Below are positions 38,207 to 50,446 of a stretch of DNA of 64,000 nucleotides, one piece after another. Source of the DNA: Megachile rotundata (taxonomy: Eukaryota > Arthropoda > Insecta > Hymenoptera > Megachilidae); the NCBI RefSeq assembly GCF_050947335.1, contig NW_027473329.1, positions 1,178,001-1,242,000 of the forward strand. Direction: 5' to 3'. Within the stretch, counting starts at the first letter, position 1. Each line of letters begins with the position of its first letter. A program made the position numbers and the translations under genes. The notes beneath the pieces were generated by a model. It worked only from the letters and a program-made list of their open reading frames with translations. It had not been told where the DNA came from and did not search any database.

Positions 38207-40280
38207 TGTGATTGTGTGATTGTGATTGTGTGATTGTGATTGTGTGATTGTGATTGTGTGATTGTGATTGTGTGATTGTGATTGTGTGATTGTGATTGTG
38301 TGATTGTGATTGTGTGATTGTGATTGTGTGATTGTGATTGTGTGATTGTGATTGTGTGATTGTGATTGTGTGATTGAGATTGTGTGATTGTGATTGTGTG
38401 ATTGTGATTGTGTGATTGTGATTGTGTGATTGTGATTGTGTGATTGTGATTGTGTGATTGTGATTGTGTGATTGTGATTGTGTGATTGTGATTGTGTGAT
38501 TGTGATTGTGTGATTGTGATTGTGTGATTGTGATTGTGTGATTGTGATTGTGTGATTGTGATTGTGTGATTGTGATTGTGTGATGGTGATTGTGTGATTG
38601 TGATTGTGTGATTGTGATTGTGTGATTGTGATTGTGTGATTGTGATTGTGTGATTGTGATTGTGTGATTGTGATTGTGTGATTGTGATTGTGTGATTGTG
38701 ATTGTGTGATTGTGATTGTGTGATTGTGATTGTGTGATTGTGATTGTGTGATTGTGATTGTGTGATTGTGACTGTGTGATTGTGACTGTGTGATTGTGAC
38801 TGTGTGATTGTGACTGTGTGATTGTGACTGTGTGATTGTGATTGTGTGATTGTGATTGTGTGATTGTGATTGTGTGATTGTGATTGTGTGATTGTGATTG
38901 TGTGATTGTGATTGTGTGATTGTGATTGTGTGATTGTGATTGTGTGATTGTGATTGTGTGATTGTGATTGTGTGATTGTGATTGTGTGATTGTGATTGTG
39001 TGATTGTGATTGTGTGATTGTGATTGTGTGATTGTGATTGTGTGATTGTGATTGTGTGATTGTGATTGTGTGATTGTGATTGTGTGATTGTGATTGTGTG
39101 ATTGTGATTGTGTGATTGTGATTGTGTGATTGTGATTGTGTGATTGTGATTGTGTGATTGTGATTGTGTGATTGTGATTGTGTGATTGTGATTGTGTGAT
39201 TGTGATTGTGTGATTGTGATTGTGTGATTGTGATTGTGTGATTGTGATTGTGTGATTGTGATTGTGTGATTGTGATTGTGTGATTGTGATTGTGTGATTG
39301 TGATTGTGTGATTGTGATTGTGTGATTGTGATTGTGTGATTGTGATTGTGTGATTGTGATTGTGTGATTGTGATTGTGTGATTGTGATTGTGTGATTGTG
39401 ATTGTGTGATTGTGATTGTGTGATTGTGATTGTGTGATTGTGATTGTGTGATTGTGATTGTGTGATTGTGATTGTGTGATTGTGATTGTGTGATTGTGAT
39501 TGTGTGATTGTGATTGTGTGATTGTGATTGTGTGATTGTGATTGTGTGATTGTGATTGTGTGACTGTGATTGTGTGACTGTGATTGTGTGACTGTGATTG
39601 TGTGACTGTGATTGTGTGACTGTGATTGTGTGACTGTGATTGTGTGACTGTGATTGTGTGACTGTGATTGTGTGACTGTGATTGTGTGACTGTGATTGTG
39701 TGACTGTGATTGTGTGATTGTGATTGTGTGATTGTGATTGTGTGATTGTGATTGTGTGATTGTGATTGTGTGATTGTGATTGTGTGATTGTGATTGTGTG
39801 ATTGTGATTGTGTGATTGTGATTGTGTGATTGTGATTGTGTGATTGTGATTGTGTGATTGTGATTGTGTGATTGTGATTGTGTGATTGTGATTGTGTGAT
39901 TGTGATTGTGTGATTGTGATTGTGTGATTGTGATTGTGTGATTGTGATTGTGTGATTGTGATGTGCGATTGTGATTGTGCGATTGTGATTGTGCGATTGT
40001 GATTGTGCGATTGTGATTGTGCGATTGTGATTGTGCGATTGTGATTGTGCGATTGTGATTGTGCGATTGTGATTGTGCGATTGTGATTGTGCGATTGTGA
40101 TTGTGCGATTGTGATTGTGCGATTGTGATTGTGCGATTGTGATTGTGCGATTGTGATTGTGCGATTGTGATTGTGCGATTGTGATTGTGCGATTGTGATT
40201 GTGCGATTGTGATTGTGCGATTGTGATTGTGCGATTGTGATTGTGCGATTGTGATTGTGCGATTGTGATTGTGCGATTGT
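38207..40280 (+). repeat. 14-bp array: T block with runs of shared variants, then C block
   Basis: One GATTGAGATTG unit near 38375 inside the T block, one GATGGTG (38583), five consecutive units with C in word B (GTGACTG after GATT; about 38770-38830), and eleven consecutive units with C in word A (about 39561-39715). The T-to-C border has lost two bases (GATTGTGATGTGCG near 39955-39966). C block at about 39963-40280, about 22 units. Confidence 0.95.
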
Positions 40281-40877
40281 GATTGTGTGATTGAGATTGT
40301 GTGATTGTGATTGTGTGATTGTGTGATTGTATGATTGTGTGATTGTGGGATTGTGTGATTGTGTGATTGTGACTGTGTGATTGTGTGAGTGTGTGATTGT
40401 GTGATTGAGTGATTGTGTGCTTGTATGATTGTGTGGTTGTGTGGTTGTGTGATTGTCCGATTGTGTGATTGTGTGATTGTGTGATTGTGTGATTGTGTAA
40501 TTGTGATTGTGCGATTCTGATTGTGTGATTGTGTGATTGTGTGATTGTGATTGTGTAATTGTGAGATTGTGTGATTGTGTGCTTGTGTGATTGTGTGATT
40601 GTGATTGTGTGATTGTGTGATTGTGTGATTGTGTGATTGTGTGATAGTGTGATTGAGTGATTGTGTGATTGTGTGATTGTGTGATTGTGTGATTGTGTGA
40701 TTGTGTGATTGTGTGATTGTGTGATTGTGTGATTGTGTGATTGTGTGATTGTGTGATTGTGTGATTGTGTGATTGTGTGATTGTGTGATTGTGTGATTGT
40801 GTGATTGTGTGATTGTGTGATTGTGTGATTGTGTGATTGTGTGATTGAGTTATTGTGCGCTTGTGTGATTGTGTGAT
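40281..40877 (+). repeat. Diverged 8-bp domain, shortened GTATAC-family copy
   Basis: GATTGAGATTG near 40289, then directly GTATGATTG...GTGGGATTG, GTCCGATTG near 40455, GCGATTCTG, GTAATTGTGAG, GATAGTG, a clean run of TGTGATTG and GAGTTATTGTGCGCTTG near 40848. The GTGCGCTTG ending is shared only with 5543 and 8325, but the GTATAC half and the GACCGTG section are missing. Confidence 0.9.
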
Positions 40878-41408
40878 TGTGATTGTGTGATTGTGATTGT
40901 GTGATTGTGATTGTGTGATTGTGATTGTGTGATTGTGATTGTGTGATTGTGATTGTGTGATTGTGATTGTGTGATTGTGATTGTGTGATTGTGATTGTGT
41001 GATTGTGATTGTGTGATTGTGATTGTGTGATTGTGATTGTGTGATTGTGATTGTGTGATTGTGATTGTGTGATTGTGATTGTGTGATTGTGATTGTGTGA
41101 TTGTGATTGTGTGATTGTGATTGTGTGATTGTGATTGTGTGATTGTGATTGTGTGATTGTGATTGTGTGATTGTGATTGTGTGATTGTGATTGTGTGATT
41201 GTGATTGTGTGATTGTGATTGTGTGATTGTGATTGTGTGATTGTGATTGTGTGATTGTGATTGTGTGATTGTGATTGTGTGATTGTGATTGTGTGATTGT
41301 GATTGTGTGATTGTGATTGTGTGATTGTGATTGTGTGATTGTGATTGTGTGATTGTGATTGTGTGATTGTGATTGTGTGATTGTGATTGTGTGATTGTGA
41401 TTGTGTGA
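40878..41408 (+). repeat. 14-bp T array
   Basis: About 38 homogeneous units, no C block. It is flanked like 5584-6508 and 8371-9372 (GTGCGCTTG before, GATAGTG...GTATGGTTG after), so it is a second element-free counterpart of the insertion site. Confidence 0.93.
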
Positions 41409-42138
41409 TTGTGTGATTGTGTGATTGTGTGATTGTGTGATAGTGTGATTGTGTGATTGTGTGATTGTATGGTTGTGTGACCCTGATTGTGTGATCGTGA
41501 TTGTGTGATCGTGATTGTGTGATTGCGTGATTGCGATTGTGTGATTGTGTGACTGTGTGATTGTGTGATTGTGTGATTGTGTGATTGTGTGATTGTGTGA
41601 TTGTGTGATTGTGTGATTGTGTGATTGTGTGATTGTGTGCTTGTGTGGTTGTGTGCTTGTGTGATTGTGTGATTGTGATTGTGTGATTGTGTGATTGTGT
41701 GATTGTGTGATTGTGTGGTTGTGTGACCGTGATTGTGTGATCGTGATTGTGTGATCGTGATTGTGTGATCGTGATTGTGTGATTGCGTGATTGCGATTGT
41801 GTGATTGTGTGACTGTGTGATTGTGTGATTGTGTGATTGTGTGCTTGTGTGATTGTGTGATTGTGTGATTGTGTGATTGTGTGATTGTGTGATTGTGTGA
41901 TTGTGTGATTGTGTGATTGAGTGATTGTGTGATTGTGTGATTGTGTGATTGTGTGATTGTGTGATTGTGTGATTGTGTGATTGTGTGATTGTGTGATTGT
42001 GTGATTGTGTGATTGTGTGATTGTGTGATTGTGTGATTGTGTGATTGTGTGATTGTGTGATTGTGTGATTGTGTGATTGTGTGATTGTGTGATTGTGTGA
42101 TTGAGTGATTGTGTGCTTGTGTGATTGTGTGATTGTGT
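41409..42138 (+). repeat. Diverged 8-bp domain
   Basis: GATAGTG, GTATGGTTG (near 41468), GACCCTG (a change of the usual GACCGTG), GATTGCGTGATTGCG, the GTGCTTG/GTGGTTG/GTGCTTG triplet near 41638-41660, a second GACCGTG series, and GATTGAGTG...GTGCTTG near 42112. Same order as 59237-59935 and 61909-62600. Confidence 0.9.
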
Positions 42139-42268
42139 GATTGTGATTGTGTGATTGTGATTGTGTGATTGTGATTGTGTGATTGTGATTGTGTGATTGT
42201 GATTGTGTGATTGTGATTGTGTGATTGTGATTGTGTGATTGTGATTGTGTGATTGTGATTGTGATTGT
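42139..42268 (+). repeat. Short 14-bp T array ending in ABB
   Basis: About nine units; the last carries a doubled B word at the exact border with the next 8-bp run. The same border recurs at about 60076 and 62740. Confidence 0.92.
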
Positions 42269-43547
42269 GTGATTGTGTGATTGTGTGATTGTGTGATTGT
42301 GTGATTGTGTGATTGTGTGATTGTGTGATTGTGTGATTGTGTGATTGTGTGATTGTGTGATTGTGTGATTGTGTGATTGCGTGATTGCGTGATTGTGTGA
42401 TTGTGTGATTGTGTGATTGTGTGATAGTGTGATTGTGTGATTGTGTGATTGTGTGGTTGTGTGACCGTGATTGTGTGATCGTGATTGTGTGATCGTGATT
42501 GTGTGATTGCGTGATTGCGATTGTGTGATTGTGTGACTGTGTGATTGTGTGATTGTGTGATTGTGTGATTGTGTGATTGTGTGATTGTGTGATTGTGTGA
42601 TTGTGTGATTGTGTGATTGTGTGATTGTGTGATTTTGTGATTGTGTGATTGTGTGATTGTGTGATTGTGTGATTGTGTGATTGTGTGATTGTGTGATTGA
42701 GTGATTGTGTGATTGTGTGATTGTGTGAATGTGTGATTGTGTGATTGAGTGATTGTGTGCTTGTGTGATTGTGTGATTTTGTGATTTTGCGATTGTGTGA
42801 TTGTGTGATTGTGTGATTGTGTGAGTGTGTGATTGTGTGATTGTGTGATTGTGTGATTGTGTAATTGTGAGATTGTGTGATTGTGTAATTGTGATTGTGC
42901 GATTGTGATTGTGTGATTGTGTGATTGTGTGATTGTGTGATTGTGTGATTGTGTGATTGTGTGATTGTGTGATTGTGGGTTTGTGTGATTGTGTGATTGT
43001 GACTGTGTGATTGTGTGAGTGTGTGATTGTGTGATTGAGTGATTGTGTGGTTGTGTGGTTGTGTGATTGTCCGATTGTGTGATTGTGTGATTGTGTGATT
43101 GTGTGATTGTGTGATTGTGTAATTGTGATTGTGCGATTCTGATTGTGTGATTGTGTGATTGTGTGATTGTGTGATTGTGTAATTGTGAGATTGTGTGATT
43201 GTGTGCTTGTGTGATTGTGTGATTGTGTGATTGTGATTGTGTGATTGTGTGATTGTGTGATTGTGTGATAGTGTGATTGTGTGATTGTGTGATTGTGTGG
43301 TTGTGTGACCGTGATTGTGTGATCGTGATTGTGTGATCGTGATTGTGTGATCGTGATTGTGTGATTGCGTGATTGCGATTGTGTGATTGTGTGACTGTGT
43401 GATTGTGTGATTGTGTGATTGTGTGATTGTGTGATTGTGTAATTGTGATTGTGCGATTGTGATTGTGTGATTGTGTGATTGTGTGATTGTGTGATTGTGA
43501 GATTGTGTGATTGTGTGATTGTGAGCTTGTGTGATTGTGTGATTGTG
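42269..43547 (+). repeat. Diverged 8-bp domain, GTGGGTTTG subtype (copy 1)
   Basis: Clean TGTGATTG, two GATTGCGTG (near 42378), GATAGTG, GACCGTG, GATTTTGTGATTTTGCG near 42775, GTAATTGTGAG, GTGGGTTTG near 42975 (most copies have GTGGGATTG), GTCCGATTG near 43069, GCGATTCTG, GATAGTG, GACCGTG and GAGCTTG (43523). From about 42768 on it is repeated at 44380-45133. Confidence 0.9.
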
Positions 43548-44011
43548 TGATTGTGATTGTGTGATTGTGATTGTGTGATTGTGATTGTGTGATTGTGATT
43601 GTGTGATTGTGATTGTGTGATTGTGATTGTGTGATTGTGATTGTGTGATTGTGATTGTGTGATTGTGATTGTGTGATTGTGATTGTGTGATTGTGATTGT
43701 GTGATTGTGATTGTGTGATTGTGATTGTGTGATTGTGATTGTGTGATTGTGATTGTGCGATTGTGATTGTGCGATTGTGATTGTGCGATTGTGATTGTGC
43801 GATTGTGATTGTGCGATTGTGATTGTGCGATTGTGATTGTGCGATTGTGATTGTGCGATTGTGATTGTGCGATTGTGATTGTGCGATTGTGATTGTGCGA
43901 TTGTGATTGTGCGATTGTGATTGTGCGATTGTGATTGTGCGATTGTGATTGTGCGATTGTGATTGTGCGATTGTGATTGTGCGATTGTGATTGTGCGATT
44001 GTGATTGTGCG
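43548..44011 (+). repeat. 14-bp array: short T block then C block
   Basis: About 15 T units followed by about 18 C units (43757-44011), ending directly in GATTGAGATTG. Lengths are close to those at 45134-45656, its partner in the 1.6-kb duplication. Confidence 0.95.
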
Positions 44012-45133
44012 ATTGAGATTGTGTGATTGTGATTGTGTGATTGTGTGATTGTGTGATTGTGTGATTGTGTGATTGTGTGATTGTGTAATTGTGATTGTGT
44101 GATTGTGTGATTGCGTGATTGTGTGATTGTGTGATTGTGTGATTGTGTGATTGTGTGAGTGTGTGATTGTGTGATTGTGTGATTGAGTGATTGTGTGCTT
44201 GTGTGATTGTATACTTGTGTGATTGTGTGATTGTGTGATTGTGATTGTGTGATTGTGTGATTGTGTGATTGTGTGATTGTGTGATTGTGGGATTGTGTGA
44301 TTGTGTGATTGTGACTGTGTGATTGTGTGAGTGTGTGGTTGTGTGATTGAGTGATTGTGTGCTTGTGTGATTGTGTGATTTTGTGATTTTGCGATTGTGT
44401 GATTGTGTGATTGTGTGATTGTGTGAGTGTGTGATTGTGTGATTGTGTGATTGTGTGATTGTGTAATTGTGAGATTGTGTGATTGTGTAATTGTGATTGT
44501 GCGATTGTGATTGTGTGATTGTGTGATTGTGTGATTGTGTGATTGTGTGATTGTGTGATTGTGTGATTGTGTGATTGTGGGTTTGTGTGATTGTGTGATT
44601 GTGACTGTGTGATTGTGTGAGTGTGTGATTGTGTGATTGAGTGATTGTGTGGTTGTGTGGTTGTGTGATTGTCCGATTGTGTGATTGTGTGATTGTGTGA
44701 TTGTGTGATTGTGTAATTGTGATTGTGCGATTCTGATTGTGTGATTGTGTGATTGTGTGATTGTGTGATTGTGTAATTGTGAGATTGTGTGATTGTGTGC
44801 TTGTGTGATTGTGTGATTGTGATTGTGTGATTGTGTGATTGTGTGATTGTGTGATAGTGTGATTGTGTGATTGTGTGATTGTGTGGTTGTGTGACCGTGA
44901 TTGTGTGATCGTGATTGTGTGATCGTGATTGTGTGATCGTGATTGTGTGATTGCGTGATTGCGATTGTGTGATTGTGTGACTGTGTGATTGTGTGATTGT
45001 GTGATTGTGTGATTGTGTGATTGTGTAATTGTGATTGTGCGATTGTGATTGTGTGATTGTGTGATTGTGTGATTGTGTGATTGTGAGATTGTGTGATTGT
45101 GTGATTGTGAGCTTGTGTGATTGTGTGATTGTG
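44012..45133 (+). repeat. Diverged 8-bp domain, hybrid with GTGGGTTTG (copy 2)
   Basis: First part is GTATAC type (GTATAC at 44209, GTGGGATTG near 44288). It then switches at GTGCTTG near 44360 into GATTTTGTGATTTTGCG, GTGGGTTTG near 44579, GTCCGATTG near 44672 and so on to GAGCTTG (45109). The second part copies 42768-43547 at an offset of about 1.6 kb, so the switch point is a recombination breakpoint candidate. Confidence 0.9.
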
Positions 45134-45656
45134 TGATTGTGATTGTGTGATTGTGATTGTGTGATTGTGATTGTGTGATTGTGATTGTGTGATTGTGATT
45201 GTGTGATTGTGATTGTGTGATTGTGATTGTGTGATTGTGATTGTGTGATTGTGATTGTGTGATTGTGATTGTGTGATTGTGATTGTGTGATTGTGATTGT
45301 GTGATTGTGATTGTGTGATTGTGATTGTGTGATTGTGATTGTGCGATTGTGATTGTGCGATTGTGATTGTGCGATTGTGATTGTGCGATTGTGATTGTGC
45401 GATTGTGATTGTGCGATTGTGATTGTGCGATTGTGATTGTGCGATTGTGATTGTGCGATTGTGATTGTGCGATTGTGATTGTGCGATTGTGATTGTGCGA
45501 TTGTGATTGTGCGATTGTGATTGTGCGATTGTGATTGTGCGATTGTGATTGTGCGATTGTGATTGTGCGATTGTGATTGTGCGATTGTGATTGTGCGATT
45601 GTGATTGTGCGATTGTGATTGTGCGATTGTGATTGTGCGATTGTGATTGTGCGATT
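45134..45656 (+). repeat. 14-bp array: short T block then C block
   Basis: About 15 T units then about 22 C units (45341-45656), ending directly in GATTGAGATTG. Confidence 0.95.
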
Positions 45657-46787
45657 GAGATTGTGTGATTGTGATTGTGTGATTGTGTGATTGTGTGATT
45701 GTGTGATTGTGTGATTGTGTGATTGTGTGATTGTGTGATTGTGTAATTGTGATTGTGTGATTGTGTGATTGCGTGATTGTGTGATTGTGTGATTGTGTGA
45801 TTGTGTGATTGTGTGATTGTGTGAGTGTGTGATTGTGTGATTGTGTGATTGAGTGATTGTGTGCTTGTGTGATTGTATACTTGTGTGATTGTGTGATTGT
45901 GTGATTGTGATTGTGTGATTGTGTGATTGTGTGATTGTGTGATTGTGTGATTGTGTGATTGTGGGATTGTGTGATTGTGTGATTGTGACTGTGTGATTGT
46001 GTGAGTGTGTGGTTGTGTGATTGAGTGATTGTGTGCTTGTATGATTGTGTGGTTGTGTGGTTGTGTGATTGTCCGATTGTGTGATTGTGTGATTGTGTGA
46101 TTGTGTAATTGTGATTGTGCGATTCTGATTGTGTGATTGTGTGATTGTGTGATTGTGAATGTGTAATTGTGAGATTGTGTGATTGTGTGCTTGTGTGATT
46201 GTGTGATTGTGATTGTGTGATTGTGTGATTGTGTGATTGTGTGATAGTGTGATTGTGTGATTGTGTGATTGTGTGATTGTGTGGTTGTGTGACCGTGATT
46301 GTGTGATCGTGATTGTGTGATCGTGATTGTGTGATCGTGATTGTGTGATTGCGTGATTGCGATTGTGTGATTGTGTGACTGTGTGATTGTGTGATTGTGT
46401 GATTGTGTGATTGTGTGATTGTGTGATTGTGTGATTGTGTGATTGTGTGATTGTGTGATTGTGTGATTGTGTGATTGTGTGAATGTGTGATTGTGTGATT
46501 GTGTGATTGAGTGATTGTGTGATTGTGTGATTGTGTGATTGTGTGATTGTGTGATTGTGTGATTGTGTGATTGTGTGATTGTGTGATTGTGTGATTGTGT
46601 GATTGTGTGATTGTGTGATTGTGTGATTGTGTGATTGTGTGATTGTGTGATTGTGTGATTGTGTGATTGTGTCATTGTGTGATTGTGTGATTGTGTGATT
46701 GTGTGATTGTGTGATTGTGTGATTGTGTGATTGTGTGATTGTGTGATTGTGTGATTGAGTTATTGTGTGCTTGTGTGATTGTGTGAT
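45657..46787 (+). repeat. Diverged 8-bp domain, GTATAC type
   Basis: GTATAC at 45875, GTCCGATTG near 46072, GTGAATGTGTAATTG near 46158, GATAGTG, GACCGTG, GATTGCGTGATTGCG, GTGAATG, a long clean TGTGATTG run containing one GTCATTG (near 46671), and GAGTTATTGTGTGCTTG near 46757. Confidence 0.9.
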
Positions 46788-46926
46788 TGTGATTGTGTGA
46801 TTGTGATTGTGTGATTGTGATTGTGTGATTGTGATTGTGTGATTGTGATTGTGTGATTGTGATTGTGTGATTGTGATTGTGTGATTGTGATTGTGTGATT
46901 GTGATTGTGTGATTGTGATTGTGTGA
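46788..46926 (+). repeat. Short 14-bp T array
   Basis: About ten homogeneous units without a C block, leading into a GATAGTG...GTATGGTTG segment. Confidence 0.92.
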
Positions 46927-47781
46927 TTGTGTGATTGTGTGATTGTGTGATTGTGTGATAGTGTGATTGTGTGATTGTGTGATTGTGTGATTGTATGGTT
47001 GTGTGACCGTGATTGTGTGATCGTGATTGTGTGATCGTGATTGTGTGATTGCGTGATTGCGATTGTGTGATTGTGTGACTGTGTGATTGTGTGATTGTGT
47101 GATTGTGTGATTGTGTGATTGTGTGATTGTGTGATTGTGTGATTGTGTGATTGTGTGATTGTGTGATTGTGTGATTGTGTGCTTGTGTGGTTGTGTGCTT
47201 GTGTGATTGTGTGATTGTGATTGTGTGATTGTGTGATTGTGTGATTGTGTGATTGTGTGGTTGTGTGACCGTGATTGTGTGATCGTGATTGTGTGATCGT
47301 GATTGTGTGATCGTGATTGTGTGATTGCGTGATTGCGATTGTGTGATTGTGTGACTGTGTGATTGTGTGATTGTGTGATTGTGTGCTTGTGTGATTGTGT
47401 GATTGTGTGATTGTGTGATTGTGTGATTGTGTGATTGTGTGATTGTGTGATTGTGTGATTGAGTGATTGTGTGATTGTGTGATTGTGTGATTGTGTGATT
47501 GTGTGATTGTGTGATTGTGTGATTGTGTGATTGTGTGATTGTGTGATTGTGTGATTGTGTGATTGTGTGATTGTGTGATTGTGTGATTGTGTGATTGTGT
47601 GATTGTGTGATTGTGTGATTGTGTGATTGTGTGATTGTGTGATTGTGTGATTGTGTGATTGTGTGATTGTGTAATTGTGATTGTGCGATTGTGATTGTGC
47701 GATTGTGTGACTGTGTGATTGTGTGATTGTGAGATTGTGTGATTGTGTGATTGTGAGCTTGTGTGATTGTGTGATTGTGTG
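46927..47781 (+). repeat. Diverged 8-bp domain
   Basis: GATAGTG, GTATGGTTG (near 46994), GACCGTG, GATTGCGTGATTGCG, the GTGCTTG/GTGGTTG/GTGCTTG triplet near 47178-47200, a second GACCGTG series, a long clean TGTGATTG run, a doubled GTGATTGTGCG near 47684-47704 and GAGCTTG (47755). Confidence 0.9.
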
Positions 47782-48345
47782 ATTGTGATTGTGTGATTGT
47801 GATTGTGTGATTGTGATTGTGTGATTGTGATTGTGTGATTGTGATTGTGTGATTGTGATTGTGTGATTGTGATTGTGTGATTGTGATTGTGTGATTGTGA
47901 TTGTGTGATTGTGATTGTGTGATTGTGATTGTGTGATTGTGATTGTGTGATTGTGATTGTGTGATTGTGATTGTGTGATTGTGATTGTGTGATTGTGATT
48001 GTGTGATTGTGATTGTGCGATTGTGATTGTGCGATTGTGATTGTGCGATTGTGATTGTGCGATTGTGATTGTGCGATTGTGATTGTGCGATTGTGATTGT
48101 GCGATTGTGATTGTGCGATTGTGATTGTGCGATTGTGATTGTGCGATTGTGATTGTGCGATTGTGATTGTGCGATTGTGATTGTGCGATTGTGATTGTGC
48201 GATTGTGATTGTGCGATTGTGATTGTGCGATTGTGATTGTGCGATTGTGATTGTGCGATTGTGATTGTGCGATTGTGATTGTGCGATTGTGATTGTGCGA
48301 TTGTGATTGTGCGATTGTGATTGTGCGATTGAGATTGTGCGATTG
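47782..48345 (+). repeat. 14-bp array: short T block then C block
   Basis: About 16 T units then about 23 C units (48015-48345). The GATTGAGATTG junction at 48326 is followed by one more C unit. Confidence 0.95.
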
Positions 48346-49631
48346 TGATTGTGTGATTGTGTGATTGTGTGATTGTGTGATTGTGTGATTGTGTGATTGT
48401 GTGATTGTGTAATTGTGATTGTGTGATTGTGATTGTGTGATTGTGTGATTGTGTGATTGTGTGATTGTGTGATTGTGGGATTGTGTGATTGTGTGATTGT
48501 GACTGTGTGATTGTGTGAGTGTGTGGTTGTGTGATTGAGTGATTGTGTGCTTGTATGATTGTGTGGTTGTGTGGTTGTGTGATTGTCCGATTGTGTGATT
48601 GTGTGATTGTGTGATTGTGTAATTGTGATTGTGCGATTCTGATTGTGTGATTGTGTGATTGTGTGATTGTGTGATTGTGAGATTGTGTGATTGTGTGATT
48701 GTGTGATTGTGTGATTGTGTGATTGTGTGATTGTGTGATTGTGTGATTGTGTAATTGTGAGATTGTGTGATTGTGTGCTTGTGTGATTGTGTGATTGTGA
48801 TTGTGTGATTGTGTGATTGTGTGATTGTGTGATAGTGTGATTGTGTGATTGTGTGATTGTGTGGTTGTGTGACCGTGATTGTGTGATCGTGATTGTGTGA
48901 TCGTGATTGTGTGATCGTGATTGTGTGATTGCGTGATTGCGATTGTGTGATTGTGTGACTGAGTGATTGTGTGATTGTGTGATAGGGTGATTGTGTGGTT
49001 GTGTGACCGTGATTGTGTGATCGTGATTGTGTGATCGTGATTGTGTGATCGTGATTGTGTGATCGTGATTGTGTAATCGTGATTGTGTGATTGCGTGATT
49101 GTGATTGTGTGATTGTGTGACTGTGTGATTGTGTGATTGTGTGATTGTGTGATTGTGTGATTGTGTGATTGTGTGATTGTGTGATTGTGTGATTGTGTGA
49201 TTGTGTGATTGTGTGATTGTGTGATTGTGTGATTGTGCGGTTGTGTGACCGTGATTGTGTGATCGTGATGGTGTGATCGTGATTGTGTGATCGTGATTGT
49301 GTGATTGCGTGATTGTGATTGTGTGATTGTGTGACTGTGTGATTGTGTGATTGTGTGATTGTGTGATTTTGTGATTGAGTGATTGTGTGGTTGTGTGATT
49401 GTGTGAATGTGTGATTGTGTGACCGTGATTGTGTGATTGTGTGATCGTGTGATTGTGTGATTGTGTGATTGTGCAATTGTGTGATTGTGTGATTGTGTGA
49501 TTGTGTGATTGTGTGATTGTGTAATTGTGATTGTGCGATTGTGATTGTGTGATTGTGTGATTGTGTGATTGTGTGATTGTGAGATTGTGTGATTGTGTGA
49601 TTGTGAGCTTGTGTGATTGTGTGATTGTGTG
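48346..49631 (+). repeat. Diverged 8-bp domain, GATAGGGTG/GTGCAATTG type
   Basis: GTGGGATTG, GTCCGATTG near 48588, GCGATTCTG, GTAATTGTGAG, GATAGTG, GACCGTG, GATTGCGTGATTGCG, GATAGGGTG near 48981, GATCGTG run with GTAATCGTG, GCGGTTG, GATCGTGATGGTG near 49263, GTGAATG, GTGCAATTG (49471) and GAGCTTG (49605). Confidence 0.9.
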
Positions 49632-50446
49632 ATTGTGATTGTGTGATTGTGATTGTGTGATTGTGATTGTGTGATTGTGATTGTGTGATTGTGATTGTGT
49701 GATTGTGATTGTGTGATTGTGATTGTGTGATTGTGATTGTGTGATTGTGATTGTGTGATTGTGATTGTGTGATTGTGATTGTGTGATTGTGATTGTGTGA
49801 TTGTGATTGTGTGATTGTGATTGTGTGATTGTGATTGTGTGATTGTGATTGTGTGATTGTGATTGTGTGATTGTGATTGTGTGATTGTGATTGTGTGATT
49901 GTGATTGTGTGATTGTGATTGTGTGATTGTGATTGTGTGATTGTGATTGTGTGATTGTGATTGTGTGATTGTGATTGTGTGATTGTGATTGTGTGATTGT
50001 GATTGTGTGATTGTGATTGTGTGATTGTGATTGTGTGATTGTGATTGTGTGATTGTGATTGTGTGATTGTGATTGTGTGATTGTGATTGTGTGATTGTGA
50101 TTGTGTGATTGTGATTGTGTGATTGTGATTGTGTGATTGTGATTGTGTGATTGTGATTGTGTGATTGTGATTGTGTGATTGTGATTGTGTGATTGTGATT
50201 GTGTGATTGTGATTGTGTGATTGTGATTGTGTGATTGTGATTGTGTGATTGTGATTGTGTGATTGTGATTGTGTGATTGTGATTGTGTGATTGTGATTGT
50301 GTGATTGTGATTGTGTGATTGTGATTGTGTGATTGTGATTGTGTGATTGTGATTGTGTGATTGTGATTGTGTGATTGTGATTGTGTGATTGTGATTGTGT
50401 GATTGTGATTGTGTGATTGTGATTGTGTGATTGTGATTGTGTGATT
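49632..50446 (+). repeat. 14-bp T array
   Basis: About 58 homogeneous units with no C block. It ends in GATTGAGTG, the entry point of the 3.4-kb repeat. Confidence 0.94.
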
